Positions 5,394-5,420 of a stretch of 5,420 nucleotides of DNA are shown here, one piece after another. The notes under the pieces were generated by a model. The model was given only the letters and a program-made list of their open reading frames with translations. It ran no database searches and was not told where the DNA came from. The stretch's first letter is position 1, and the number at the start of each line of letters is the position of its first letter. Source of the stretch: Candidatus Tayloriibacteriota bacterium (GTDB taxonomy: Bacteria; Patescibacteriota; Minisyncoccia; Phycocordibacterales; PALSA-1337); contig JAHFMB010000030.1 in NCBI GenBank assembly GCA_023269245.1, forward strand, positions 4,326 through 9,745, in the 5' to 3' direction. The position numbers and the translations under genes were made by a program.

Positions 5394-5420
5394 AAAAAAA
5401 GCCGGCCTGGAAGTTGCCTT
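5394..5420 (+). terminator. Probable intrinsic terminator, 5' arm and loop only (cut by window end)
   Basis: Seven A (5394-5400) are followed by GCCGGCCTGG, then AAG, TTGC, CTT at the last bases. AAG and CTT pair across a TTGC loop, so the final bases look like the start of the 3' arm of a GC-rich hairpin whose completion lies outside the window. The A-tract on the 5' side would make it usable from both strands. It follows the last pilin stop by 24 bases. This is inference, because only 3 base pairs are visible. Confidence 0.5.

Noticed and set aside
1..5420. Alternative genetic code (UGA as glycine or tryptophan), considered because all eight gene stops are TAA or TAG
   Set aside because: No gene needs readthrough of UGA, glycine is encoded by GGN and tryptophan by TGG throughout, and eight stops are too few to show that TGA is avoided.

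Overview
The window looks like a piece of chromosome from an uncultivated candidate-phyla-radiation (Patescibacteria, probably Parcubacteria-like) bacterium. The evidence is the gene content: a DUF2207 membrane protein with a glycine-rich tail, a short UbiE-like methyltransferase of a type I associate with this group, a membrane-anchored solute-binding protein, and a run of small two-helix VirB2/TrbC-like pilins (T4SS_pilin type). All genes are on the + strand and tightly packed. Starts lack Shine-Dalgarno sequences, and stops are TAA or TAG. The phylum assignment is inference from family recognition; no marker gene is present.

Layout. Positions 1-1056 hold the 3' part of a DUF2207 gene that is cut by the window edge. 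A 76-base spacer with an extended -10 box follows, then a serine tRNA (anticodon GGA) at 1133-1217. A perfect TATAAT at 1265-1270 lies only 6 bases before the ATG of the methyltransferase gene (1277-1795), which suggests a leaderless mRNA. The solute-binding protein (1799-3097) and three pilin-like genes (3105-3611, 3620-4039, 4060-4623) follow with gaps of 3, 7, 8 and 20 bases, as in one transcription unit. An 84-base gap holds a second promoter sharing a 14-base core with the first. It precedes two more pilin-like genes (4708-5070, 5082-5369). The window ends inside what looks like a terminator hairpin.

How the genes may work together. Five paralogous but divergent pilin-like proteins, each with two hydrophobic helices around a short polar loop (four with a clear signal peptide, the fifth with only a very short one), follow a solute-binding protein that has no ABC permease or ATPase beside it. 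Known VirB2-family biology points to a filament or envelope-spanning type IV secretion-like structure. The sugar-binding-type protein may be a surface receptor or accessory of that structure rather than part of a normal importer. No VirB4-like ATPase or VirB6-like channel is inside the window, so assignment to a complete secretion system is inference.

Antisense and overlapping open frames were judged to be shadows of these genes and are not listed. No CRISPR array, insertion sequence or transposase was seen.
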